Shown here one piece after another: positions 34,922-42,914 of a stretch of DNA of 64,000 nt (its first letter is position 1; every line of letters starts with the position of its first letter). The DNA is from Pseudoclavibacter terrae (GTDB lineage: Bacteria > Actinomycetota > Actinomycetes > Actinomycetales > Microbacteriaceae). Position numbers and translations under genes: made by a program. The notes under the pieces are model-generated. The model ran no database searches and had not been told where the DNA came from. It saw only the letters and a program-made list of their open reading frames with translations. Location: contig NZ_WBJX01000002.1 of the NCBI RefSeq assembly GCF_008831075.1, forward strand, positions 62,001-126,000. The letters are read 5' to 3'.

Positions 34922-35856
34922 GGAGCCCCGAAGGCGGAGGAAGCCAGTCGACTTCTTCGGCCCCTCGAGGTTGAAGTCGACTATGTTGCAAACTGCTCAA
35001 GGCGCTCGCCCGCATCCAGCGCAAGAACAGTCGCCGCGGCTTGGTCTGGCGTGGACATCAGAATGCAGCATGGCCGGTAGACAGCTCGCTCACTCGTTCG
35101 CTGCGAACGGCCGGACACAAGCTCGGGGAAGATGAACTCATCGCGGTGGAGCGTTTCCAGATCGCAGCCTCTGAATGCTGGGGCATCTGGCCCACGCTCG
35201 GGGAGATGAACTTCTACGCGCAGATGCAGCACGATGGCGTTCCGACTCGCCTAATCGGTGTTTCGCTCGACCCGGAAGTGGCAGCGTGGTTTGCGGTCGA
35301 GGAAAGCGAAGAGCTGGACAGCGTCGACGGTCACCTCATCTCGTGGGGTCGATCCGCCGCACCCAAGCGAAATCAAACGCCCGAACCCCCCCAATGGATC
35401 CCGGCAGCGGGTGGCGACGCGTTCTGGCATATGTGGCCGGACCAGGAAACACGACGCGCGAAAGAGTGGGGAACCGGAAGGGCCATGCCTTCATGACAGC
35501 CGGCAGCACTAAACGAGCGTATGCGGGCATAGCGCGCTGCGTTTCTGTTCGATGCCGAACCAATCCTCGATGCAGATCTCCTCCAAGTTTTCAACGAGCG
35601 GCTCGGTGAGGACTGGAAGGTGAAGGAGATCGCACAGGCGACGCGCGTCCTTGGAATACCGTCACGTCATGACGTCCAAGCGACGCCGAATGAGGCTCGA
35701 GTCGTTCCACTTTTCAGCGTGAGGATCTCATCGGGCGCCAAGGCAAAGATTCGCAGCTACCTCGAGAACAGGGGCATCCCGGAATCGACCATCTATCCGG
35801 ATCGTGCGGGACTGGTGGCATACCTGCGTCGGATGGGTGCGACGGGCGATCAGTAG
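34922..35856 (+). pseudogene. Decayed FRG-domain protein gene
   Basis: The FRG core is clear: LVWRGHQNAAWPVDSSLTRS, then MQHDGVPTRLIGVSLDPEVAAWFAVE, and the C-terminal KAKIRSYLENRGIPESTIYPD typical of this family. The 5' part (LLRPLEVEVDYVA) is one frame off and joins after a single-base indel near 34990. From there one frame runs to 35856 but is broken by TGA (35494) and TAG (35530) in EWGTGRAMPS*QPAALNERMRA*RAAFLFD. The family favours Trp and Gln there, one transition away in each case. The start is not identified. FRG proteins are frequent defence or toxin-island cargo. Confidence 0.75.
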
Positions 35857-35900
35857 CCAAACCACGCCCGATGCGGACTGTAGACACTACCTGAACTTGC

Positions 35901-35983
35901 CGGCCGAAAGCCGGCCCATCACCCTACAGAGATCGGCGCCGAGGCTCGGATCCAGTGCGATGAGTATCGTTCGCGCGAATCGG
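35901..35983 (+). repeat. Island repeat, copy 2
   Basis: Second copy of the sequence at 32592-32675, starting 45 bases after the end of the FRG pseudogene. It begins with a small palindrome (CCGGCCGAAAGCCGG) that copy 1 matches only partly. Confidence 0.65.
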
Positions 35984-36127
35984 GTCCTCCTAAGGGCAGA
36001 GCGCGCATCGAGTGACTGAGTCGCGGCTGCAGCATAGACATCCTGGCGCTGCCTGCGCCAGGATCGACTCATCCCTGGACAAAGCAGCAAGCACACCTAC
36101 GGGGCCTTCTTCAACGCAGGCGAGCTC

Positions 36128-36331
36128 ATGGAGGGTAGCGTCGCCTGCCCAACATGCGGCGAGTCGACCTTGCATCCCACCGGCCACGTCGCGAGCCTGG
36201 AGCCGTCGAAGGAGTACTCGCCGAACGTCAGCCTCACTGCTTGGTGCGAATGCGGCCAAACACTAGTGATCGAGTTTGGCAACTACAAGGGACATTTCGC
36301 CATCGACGTCCGTACCCTCGTGCGCGCATAG
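36128..36331 (+). CDS. Small zinc-ribbon-like protein
   Basis: 67 aa. Paired metal-binding knuckles CPTCGE (near residue 8) and WCECGQ (near 40) suggest one small zinc ribbon, followed by VIEFGNYKGHFAIDV. It could be a DNA- or protein-binding accessory factor. The start ATG has no strong ribosome site (GCGAGCTC precedes it). It lies between the FRG pseudogene and the SIR2 gene, and the same strand makes co-transcription with SIR2 possible. Confidence 0.45.
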   Translation: MEGSVACPTCGESTLHPTGHVASLEPSKEYSPNVSLTAWCECGQTLVIEFGNYKGHFAIDVRTLVRA

Positions 36332-36508
36332 ATCCCGGCCTGACGCCGAGATGTCCTCGCTTGGACCTCCGCGCCGTCACGGTTCGCGGGGCGACGCTTG
36401 ATGACGGGCTCCGCCTTGCGTTGCCCGGGTCATTCGCAGCCGGGGGACTAGCGCGACTCGGGCGCGGACCGTGGCGGTTCGGTCGGGAGTTGGTAATACT
36501 CTTCAGTC

Positions 36509-38047
36509 ATGGGTGCCGTCAAAGAGTTCTTGATTCCACACCTCGCGCCGCTCGCGACGCCATACCTATTCGTCGGAGCTGGACTCTCACGCCGCTTCGC
36601 GGCGCTTCCCTCGTGGTCCGAGCTGCTGCGCTTGTTTGCGGACAAGACAAGCCAGCCCTACGAGTTCTACCTGTCGGCGGCGAACGGCGACCTGCCCTTG
36701 GCAGCAACCAAGATCGCCGAGGCGTTTCATGGTGTCTGGTTTAGCGATCTGGAGTATGAGGACAGCCGCAGCAAGTGGCAGTCAAAGGTGGTCGATCAGG
36801 CCGGGCCACTGAAGATCGAGATTGCGAAGCTCCTCGATAAGCAAGTGGCGGCGATGACGATTCCGCAGGCCCTCGAGGCCGAATGGGAGTTGCTAAAGGC
36901 CTCGACAGTGGACGGCATCGTGACCACAAACTACGACCGCGTACTGGCTGAGGCCTTCCCCTCGTACCTCGAGTACGTCGGTCAAGAGGGCATGCTGTTC
37001 TCCGACACTCAGGGCATCGCTGAAACCTACGCGATCCATGGTTCGACGCGTGACCCGATGTCGCTTGTCCTGACACAGTCCGACTACGAGCGATTCGACG
37101 CCCGGAACGCTTACCTCGCGGCGAAGCTGATCACAATCTTCGTGGAGCATCCGGTGGTGTTCCTCGGCTACAGCTTCAATGACGGCAATGTGCAACGGAT
37201 GCTGACTGCCATTGTGCAGGGACTCCAGAACCACAGCATCGACAAGTTGCGCGACCGTCTCATCTTCGTCGAGTGGCGTGCCGACGGCGATGCTTCAGTG
37301 GAAGTGACTGACGTCAATATCAACGGCCACCTGCTGCCGATCACGCGCATCAGAACGCCCGACTGGACTGAGGTTTTCGAGGCGTTGGGCTCGCGGAAGC
37401 ACGCACTCCCAGCTCGGACCCTGCGCATACTGAAAGAGCAGGTCTACGAGATCGTCAAGTCCAATGATCCCAAAGATCGGCTCTTCGCATACGCAGACAT
37501 CGACTCGGCCAAGGCGGAGGACATCTCAATCGTCTTCGGTGTTGGCGCTAAGATCGCGGCGACTGGAATCGTCGGCATGAACCGAAGCGACATCATCGAT
37601 GACGTTCTCGAGAACCCTCCCGGTGGGCTTCCGGCCGACGACATCCTTCAACTGCACATTTCGAAGATTCCGAGCAACTGGTGGTATCCCGTGTTCAAAT
37701 ACCTGCGCGAAGCCGGGCACCTCGATTCTGACGGCAAGATCCTCGACGAAACGGTGCTGCCAACTCAGGTGGTCAAACTCGCCCAGCGAAACCGGGCCGA
37801 AGTCGTCACGAAGTTCCGCTACCGCCGTCGCGGCACGATGGCCGCGCTGGAAGCCAAGCACGACTGGCGGTGGATGTTCTCGAACTTCCTGGAAGTACCG
37901 TCTTACATCAATCTCGCGAGCGACCTGCGCGAATACTTGATCGATAACGCCGGAAAGCTGGAAACCGAGCCTCCGTACTGGCATACCAATTACTCCAAAG
38001 GCGTGGTCGCCTACGACTACATCCGCTACGGGCTTGGTTGGAGCTAA
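36509..38047 (+). CDS. SIR2-like domain protein (putative NADase defence effector)
   Basis: 512 aa. The SIR2 fold occupies about residues 15-260: GAGLS (23-27) for NAD binding, TTNYD (139-143), the catalytic-type His in YAIHGS (H177), and FLGYSFND near 220. In bacterial immunity, SIR2 domains hydrolyse NAD+ to stop phage growth. The zinc-binding cysteines of true deacetylases are absent, which fits the NADase branch. The C-terminal 250 residues are of no family I recognise and would be the sensor. It appears to act alone: no HerA, Argonaute or TIR partner is adjacent. Confidence 0.82.
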   Translation: MGAVKEFLIPHLAPLATPYLFVGAGLSRRFAALPSWSELLRLFADKTSQPYEFYLSAANGDLPLAATKIAEAFHGVWFSDLEYEDSRSKWQSKVVDQAGPLKIEIAKLLDKQVAAMTIPQALEAEWELLKASTVDGIVTTNYDRVLAEAFPSYLEYVGQEGMLFSDTQGIAETYAIHGSTRDPMSLVLTQSDYERFDARNAYLAAKLITIFVEHPVVFLGYSFNDGNVQRMLTAIVQGLQNHSIDKLRDRLIFVEWRADGDASVEVTDVNINGHLLPITRIRTPDWTEVFEALGSRKHALPARTLRILKEQVYEIVKSNDPKDRLFAYADIDSAKAEDISIVFGVGAKIAATGIVGMNRSDIIDDVLENPPGGLPADDILQLHISKIPSNWWYPVFKYLREAGHLDSDGKILDETVLPTQVVKLAQRNRAEVVTKFRYRRRGTMAALEAKHDWRWMFSNFLEVPSYINLASDLREYLIDNAGKLETEPPYWHTNYSKGVVAYDYIRYGLGWS

Positions 38048-38604
38048 CTCGCGATCGAACCGCGCCACCCTCAACGGTGCGGCCTTCGAGTACGGTCATC
38101 GAGTGCGGTGTGTCGCCGTAACATGCCCTCGGTTGGGGCTGGCTGAGCGTGCGTGGAATCGCGTCGTGAGTCCTGGGCTGTCATTGCGCGGACAGGACGA
38201 GTCGTGCGTGGTGTCTAGTGCGCGTGTGCACCGCCCGATGCGTTGCGCTATACCGGCTCCCTATGCGCACGACCACCGACGCTTCGTCGGGTCGAGGCTT
38301 CCACAGCGTGCCGAGCCGTCCGTTAACCTCCTGCATCCGAACTACACCACGCAGCTTGCATCGTGGGCGCTGGCCACCGATCAGCGATCCGCCACTCCAT
38401 CCGGATCCCGCTCGAGCCCGTAAATTGTTCTTGGCGCGAGTCCGAAGCCCGACCTATCAGAAACCCATCTAGATCACCCGCCACGACTCGCCACCAACCG
38501 GGTACTTTCGGACCAAGCGAATCGCCCGGTTCCCTGTAAATACAAGGGAATCCGCGAGTTCCTGAGATGATCGGCGGAGACCGGAAATCGAACGGATCCT
38601 CCAG
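38048..38604. other. Right end of the island, no gene seen
   Basis: 557 bases between the SIR2 stop and attR. There are only short frames without family character and no clear hairpin. It would hold the right-end integrase arm-binding sites if the element is functional. Confidence 0.5.
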
Positions 38605-38636
38605 GGGGTCGCGGGTTCAAATCCTGTCAGCCCGAC
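38605..38636 (+). repeat. attR core
   Basis: GGGGTCGC then GGGTTCAAATCCTGTCAG and CCCGAC, matching tRNA-Pro 21818-21849 at 31 of 32 positions. No tRNA 5' half lies before it, so it is not a second tRNA gene. It marks the right boundary of the island. Confidence 0.92.
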
Positions 38637-38667
38637 CATGTGATGTCGCAAGACATAGAAACAGCTC

Positions 38668-38698
38668 GAACCTGCAAGTGCAGGTTCCAGCTCTTTCG
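38668..38698 (+). terminator. Likely original terminator of tRNA-Pro, displaced by the island
   Basis: An 8-bp stem GAACCTGC/GCAGGTTC (38668-38675 with 38680-38687), loop AAGT, then CAGCTCTTTCGTTT. It lies 31 bases past attR, where the tRNA terminator would be without the insertion. Confidence 0.6.
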
Positions 38699-38699
38699 T

Positions 38700-38861
38700 T
38701 TATCTGGCCCGGCCCTTGGGGTTGCCGGTGGCTCGGTAGTCCTGGCCGAGATCGATGGTGAGCTCGCGCAGGACTTCGCGGGTGGCGGCGTTGATGACCG
38801 TCACACCCAGGTCCTGGATGAGAAGTTTCATGTGGGTTCGGGCGAGGGGTTCGTCTGATGC
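38700..38861 (-). pseudogene. IS481-type transposase, C-terminal remnant
   Basis: Read on the minus strand this gives PLARTHMKLLIQDLGVTVINAATREVLRELTI in overlapping runs, ending TGNPKGRAR stop at 38700. This is the end of actinobacterial IS481-family transposases (RTH, LLxQDL, V-x-N-A-A-T-G-E-V-L-R). The catalytic DDE domain is missing. It is an old insertion scar just outside attR. Confidence 0.7.
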
Positions 38862-38881
38862 CGCAACCTCGTCAGCATGCC

Positions 38882-39433
38882 CTAGTTCTTCGGGAACCTC
38901 GCGCGCAGAGCGTCGATGCTCTGCTGCGCACTCCGACGCACATCGATCTCGGGATCTTTGAGCAGTGGGCGCAGGAGTTCCAGGTCTTCGAGCGCGCCCA
39001 CGGCTCCCAAGGACCTCGCGGCTGCCGACCGCACTCGAGCGACGCTGTCGCCGAGCAGCCCAGCCAGTTCGGATGCTGCTGGGAGCTCGCGCGCCGCAAC
39101 AACCCTTGCTCCCATTTCACGCACCCGCCAAGCCGGGTTGGTGAGCGTGCCGATAACCGCCGGTGCGGCCGACTCATCCCAGACATACAGCAGCGCTCGG
39201 GTGCCCCAGAGCTCGGGCCAGTAGAGCACGGGCGCACCATCAAGGATTCCCTGCGCGTGATCGCCGCCGACGAACAGGAGAAGGTCGTCGCCTTCGTCAT
39301 GCCCCTTGATGAGGCCGAGCACCCGCTCAACGAACTCGGACTGGCCGTACCGCTCGACGGCGGCCGCCAGCCGCTGCTCAAGCGGGAGGTCGACAGGAAC
39401 GGGCGCAGGAACTGAGGAGGGCATGTCAGACAT
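38882..39433 (-). CDS. HEAT-repeat protein
   Basis: About 183 aa. The C-terminal half shows HEAT-like helix pairs: NPAWRVREMGARVVAARELP, DSVARVRSAAARSLGAVG and DPEIDVRRSAQQSIDALRA. The first 95 residues are not recognised. Such proteins act as binding scaffolds. The start is ambiguous: GAGGTG is best placed for the ATG at 39424, while the ATG at 39433 gives three more residues. The downstream ABC transporter is separated by 63 bases on the same strand. Confidence 0.75.
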   Translation of the reverse strand: MSDMPSSVPAPVPVDLPLEQRLAAAVERYGQSEFVERVLGLIKGHDEGDDLLLFVGGDHAQGILDGAPVLYWPELWGTRALLYVWDESAAPAVIGTLTNPAWRVREMGARVVAARELPAASELAGLLGDSVARVRSAAARSLGAVGALEDLELLRPLLKDPEIDVRRSAQQSIDALRARFPKN

Positions 39434-39496
39434 CACCTCACCCTACGCCGACCGCGCTGTGGTCAGGTGCCCGCGAGGCGCCTTCCCGCTTCGAAC

Positions 39497-41398
39497 TCAG
39501 GATCCACCCGCCGCATCCACATCTGCCGCCAGCTTCTTCTGAACCGCGAACTGCGTGCGATGCAGCTCCTCGTACCGCCCAGCCGCGGCGAGCAGCTCCT
39601 CGTGCGTGCCACGCTCCACGATCGAGCCGTCCTCGACCACGAGGATCATGTCCGCGCTACGGATCGTGGACAGGCGGTGGGCGATCACCATCGCCGTCCG
39701 CCCCTCGAGCGCCTCGCTCAGCGCCGCCTGCACGGCCGCCTCCGACGTCGAGTCCAGCGCAGCCGTCGCCTCATCGAGGATGACAACCCGCGGCTGGGCC
39801 AGCAGGAGCCTCGCGATCGTCATCCGCTGACGCTCACCGCCCGACAGCCGGTAGCCGCGCTCGCCCACCATGGTGTCCAGCTGGTCAGGCAGCGACCGGA
39901 TGAGCGGCTCGAGGCGGGCGCGGCGCACCGCATCCCACACCTCGTCGTCAGACGCCTCCGGCCTCGCGAGCTTCAGGTTGGAGAGGATCGTCTCGTGGAA
40001 CAGGTGGCCGTCCTGCGTCACCATGCCAAGCGTGTGCCGCATGGAGGCGAAGGTCACGTCGCGGACATCCGTGCCCGCGAGGCGCACCGCGCCGCTGTCG
40101 ACGTCGTACAGGCGAGACAGGAGCTGCGCGATCGTGGACTTCCCGGCACCCGACGTGCCGACGAGGGCAACGGTCTGCCCCGGCTCGATCCGGAAAGACA
40201 CTCCGTGCAGCACCTCTTCGCCTCCGCGGGTGTCCAGCGTGGACACCTCCTCGAGCGAGGCGAGCGACACCTTGTCCGCAGACGGGTAGCCGAAGTGCAC
40301 ATCGTCGAACTCGACAGACACCGGGCCCTCGGGCACGGTAACGGCGTCCGGCTTCTCCTTGATGAGCGGCTCGAGATCCAGCACCTCGAAGACGCGCTCG
40401 AAGCTGACCACCGCGCTCATGATCTCCACCCGCGCATTCGCGAGGCTCGTGAGCGGCGCGTAGAGGCGGGTGAGGAGCAGCGCCAGGGTCACCACGTCGC
40501 CGGTCTCCAGCTGACCGCCGAGCGCGAGAGCGCCGCCGAGTCCGTACACGAGCGCTAGGGCCAGCGCCGAGACGAGCATCAGCGCGGTGAAGAAGACGAA
40601 CTGCAGCATCGCGGTGCGAACCCCGATGTCGCGGACCCGGGCCGCGCGGACGCGGAACTCCTCGGCCTCCTCATCCGGCCGACCGAAGAGCTTGACGAGC
40701 GTCGCACCGGGCGCCGAGAAGCGCTCGGTCATCTGTGTGCTCATGGCCGAGTTGTGGTCGGCGGCCTCGCGGCGCAGCGCGGCCAGGCGACTGCCCATGC
40801 GGCGCGCGGGAATCAGGAAGATGGGCAGCATGATCACGGCCAGCACCGTCACGAGCCAGGACGTGCTGAGCATGACGATGAGCGTCAGGATGAGCGCCAC
40901 GAGGTTCGTGACCACGCCAGACAGCGTGCCGCTGAACGCCTGCTGCGCGCCGATCACGTCGTTGTTGAGGCGGCTCACGAGGGCGCCCGTCCGCGTGCGC
41001 GTGAAGAAGGCGATCGGCATCTTCTGCACATGGTTGAAGACGGCGGTGCGGAGGTCCAGGATCACGCCTTCGCCGATCCTCGCCGAGTACCAGCGCGTCA
41101 CGAGCGAGACGCCCGCGTCCGCGACGGCGACGATGGCGATGAGGACCGCGAGCCAGACGATCGTGCTGAGAGCGCCCTTGGCGACGATGACGTCGACCAC
41201 CTGCCCGGCGAGCACGGGCGTCGCGACCGCGAGGAACGCACCCACGATGGAGAGGCCGATGAAGAGCACCAGCTTCGACCGGTAGGGCACCGCGAACGTC
41301 AGGATGCGCCGCACCGACTCACGCGAGAAGCCGTGCTTCCCATCCCTCGCGGACGAGATCTTGTAGAGCGAACTCCAGGCCGCGCCTTCCATGCTCAT
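39497..41398 (-). CDS. ABC exporter, fused permease and ATPase
   Basis: 633 aa from the ATG at 41398 (GGGGAAGGA upstream). The six-helix type-1 exporter domain (about 30-330) is followed by a nucleotide-binding domain with Walker A GTSGAGKS, signature LSGGERQR, Walker B VVILDEATAALD and the switch histidine AHRLST. It acts as a dimer to expel lipids, peptides or drugs. Substrate is unknown. A partner half-transporter gene is not adjacent, so a homodimer is likely. Confidence 0.93.
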   Translation of the reverse strand: MSMEGAAWSSLYKISSARDGKHGFSRESVRRILTFAVPYRSKLVLFIGLSIVGAFLAVATPVLAGQVVDVIVAKGALSTIVWLAVLIAIVAVADAGVSLVTRWYSARIGEGVILDLRTAVFNHVQKMPIAFFTRTRTGALVSRLNNDVIGAQQAFSGTLSGVVTNLVALILTLIVMLSTSWLVTVLAVIMLPIFLIPARRMGSRLAALRREAADHNSAMSTQMTERFSAPGATLVKLFGRPDEEAEEFRVRAARVRDIGVRTAMLQFVFFTALMLVSALALALVYGLGGALALGGQLETGDVVTLALLLTRLYAPLTSLANARVEIMSAVVSFERVFEVLDLEPLIKEKPDAVTVPEGPVSVEFDDVHFGYPSADKVSLASLEEVSTLDTRGGEEVLHGVSFRIEPGQTVALVGTSGAGKSTIAQLLSRLYDVDSGAVRLAGTDVRDVTFASMRHTLGMVTQDGHLFHETILSNLKLARPEASDDEVWDAVRRARLEPLIRSLPDQLDTMVGERGYRLSGGERQRMTIARLLLAQPRVVILDEATAALDSTSEAAVQAALSEALEGRTAMVIAHRLSTIRSADMILVVEDGSIVERGTHEELLAAAGRYEELHRTQFAVQKKLAADVDAAGGS

Positions 41399-41589
41399 AG
41401 CGGTTCCTTCCCCTAGCAGGAGGCTCAGCTTAGGCCGCGGCTCGTCCCAAATCGGGGTTGTCCGCCAGGGGCGCAGTGCGCTGCCGGCTGGAGACCCCAG
41501 GAGAGAGACGCGCGCGCCCCGCCTCGTGAGAAACAGGATCGCCCTTACGCGTGCGCGCCGGGAATGTCGCCCTTTCTCGGCTTGGCGGA

Positions 41590-41606
41590 ATACCCACGTG
41601 GGGTAT
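41590..41606. promoter_or_regulatory. CsoR-type operator 1 upstream of copZ
   Basis: ATACCC-ACGTG-GGGTAT: two inverted half-sites separated by 5 bases, as in actinobacterial copper-sensing CsoR operators. The site lies 54 bases before the copZ-like start. Confidence 0.75.
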
Positions 41607-41622
41607 ACGGTTGCACTCACAT

Positions 41623-41639
41623 GTACCCGGTAGGGGTAT
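41623..41639. promoter_or_regulatory. CsoR-type operator 2 upstream of copZ
   Basis: GTACCC-GGTAG-GGGTAT, the same 6-5-6 geometry as the first site. It ends 21 bases before the copZ-like ATG, so bound repressor would block transcription start. TTGCAC at 41611 is a possible -35. Confidence 0.75.
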
Positions 41640-41660
41640 CCAGATTTCGGAGGAGTCGCG

Positions 41661-41873
41661 ATGATCACGAATGAGTACCAGGTGTCGGGCATGACCTGCG
41701 GGCACTGCGAGATGTCGATTCGAGAAGAGGTCGCTGAGGTGACCGGCGTCGAGGACATTCAGGTGAGTGCCCAGACCGGCAGGCTCGTGGTGACCAGTTC
41801 TGGCCCCGTCGAAGACGCGCAGGTCCTGGCCGCCGTCGCGGAGGCGGGGTACACGGCGGTGCCAGCGACATGA
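41661..41873 (+). CDS. copZ: Copper chaperone, heavy-metal-associated domain (CopZ-like)
   Basis: 70 aa. The single HMA fold has the Cu(I)-binding loop GMTCGHCEMS (Cys-x-x-Cys) and the usual beta-alpha-beta pattern. It should carry cuprous ions to the CopA ATPase encoded 1 kb downstream. The start is preceded by GGAGGA and two CsoR-type operators. It overlaps the next gene by ATGA. Confidence 0.92.
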   Translation: MITNEYQVSGMTCGHCEMSIREEVAEVTGVEDIQVSAQTGRLVVTSSGPVEDAQVLAAVAEAGYTAVPAT

Positions 41874-42823
41874 ACGCAGGCGCACGACTAGCGATATACG
41901 GACTCGGTGTGGTGGTGGCGTTCGGCGCGGCATTCGGCCTCGCCGGCGTCGTTGTCCCGGAGAGCGTCGTGAGTGATTGGACGAAGGGTGCAGAAATGAA
42001 CGGTCACGAGGGTGGACACGCGTCCAGCGAAGCTGAAGCGAGCGTCGTTGCGGACGACCTGAAGGGCCTCTCGCTCGGAATCAACGGATACATGCTGGCG
42101 CAGGTCGATGGGCCTGCGGGCGTCGGTGAGCCTGGTGCGCTGACGTTCCAGATTCAGGATGCGGTCGGCACCCCGGTCACGGAGTACACGACCGCGCACG
42201 ACAAGGACCTGCACCTGATCGTGGCCCGATCCGACGGCAGCCAGTTCCGCCACGTCCACCCCGTGCTCGACGCATCCACTGGCACCTGGTCGGTGCCGTG
42301 GGAGTGGGCTGCGGCCGGAACCTACCGCGTCTTCGCGGACTTCACACCCGCGGGCGACGACGCTCCCGGTCTCACGCTCACCCACACGCTCCAGGTGGCC
42401 GGGGAGTTCGCTCCCGTGGCGCCGCAGCCGACACGGGTGGCCGAGGTCGACGGATTCACGGTGACCCTCGACGGAGACCTGGCAACAGGCTCGGCGAGCG
42501 AGCTCACCCTCAGCGTCGAACGGGACGGAACTCCGGTCACCACGCTCGAGCCGTACCTGGGCGCGTTCGGCCACCTCGTCGCCCTGCGCGAGGGTGACCT
42601 CGCGTACCTGCACGTGCACGCCGAGGGCGAGGAGCCGAAGGCCGGCGAGATGTCCGGTCCGGACATCGGCTTCGCCGCGCAAGCCCCGACTGCTGGGCGC
42701 TACCTGCTCTACCTGGACTTCCAGGTCGACGGGCAGGTGCACACCGCCGAGTTCGTGGTCGACGCCGGCCACGGCGCCCCCGCTGCCGACGCCGACGACG
42801 AGTCACACGAAGACGGGCACTGA
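41870..42823 (+). CDS. Membrane-anchored, His/acid-rich secreted protein of the copper operon
   Basis: 317 aa. An N-terminal transmembrane anchor or uncleaved signal (about 7-30) is followed by a His-rich stretch (NGHEGGHASS), two beta-rich domains with His pairs (DLHLIV, FRHVHP, and LHVHAEGE) and a His/Asp/Glu-rich tail. This fits an extracellular metal-binding protein commonly placed between copZ and copA in actinobacteria. Its role, metal buffering or delivery, is inferred from context. Confidence 0.75.
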   Translation: MNAGARLAIYGLGVVVAFGAAFGLAGVVVPESVVSDWTKGAEMNGHEGGHASSEAEASVVADDLKGLSLGINGYMLAQVDGPAGVGEPGALTFQIQDAVGTPVTEYTTAHDKDLHLIVARSDGSQFRHVHPVLDASTGTWSVPWEWAAAGTYRVFADFTPAGDDAPGLTLTHTLQVAGEFAPVAPQPTRVAEVDGFTVTLDGDLATGSASELTLSVERDGTPVTTLEPYLGAFGHLVALREGDLAYLHVHAEGEEPKAGEMSGPDIGFAAQAPTAGRYLLYLDFQVDGQVHTAEFVVDAGHGAPAADADDESHEDGH

Positions 42824-42914
42824 CCGTCACAACCAACCCCGTCACATCCAACCCCGCTGCGGTCAACAGCCGCCGTTCTGAGTCTGCGCACAGCCAAGAG
42901 AAGAGAAGAACCAC

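Noticed and set aside
28726-36331. Restriction-modification system
   Set aside because: Nuclease folds are present, but no DNA methyltransferase motifs were found in the island.
38605-38636. Second tRNA-Pro gene
   Set aside because: Only the T arm and 3' acceptor strand are present, with no 5' acceptor, D arm or anticodon arm. It is an attachment-site copy.
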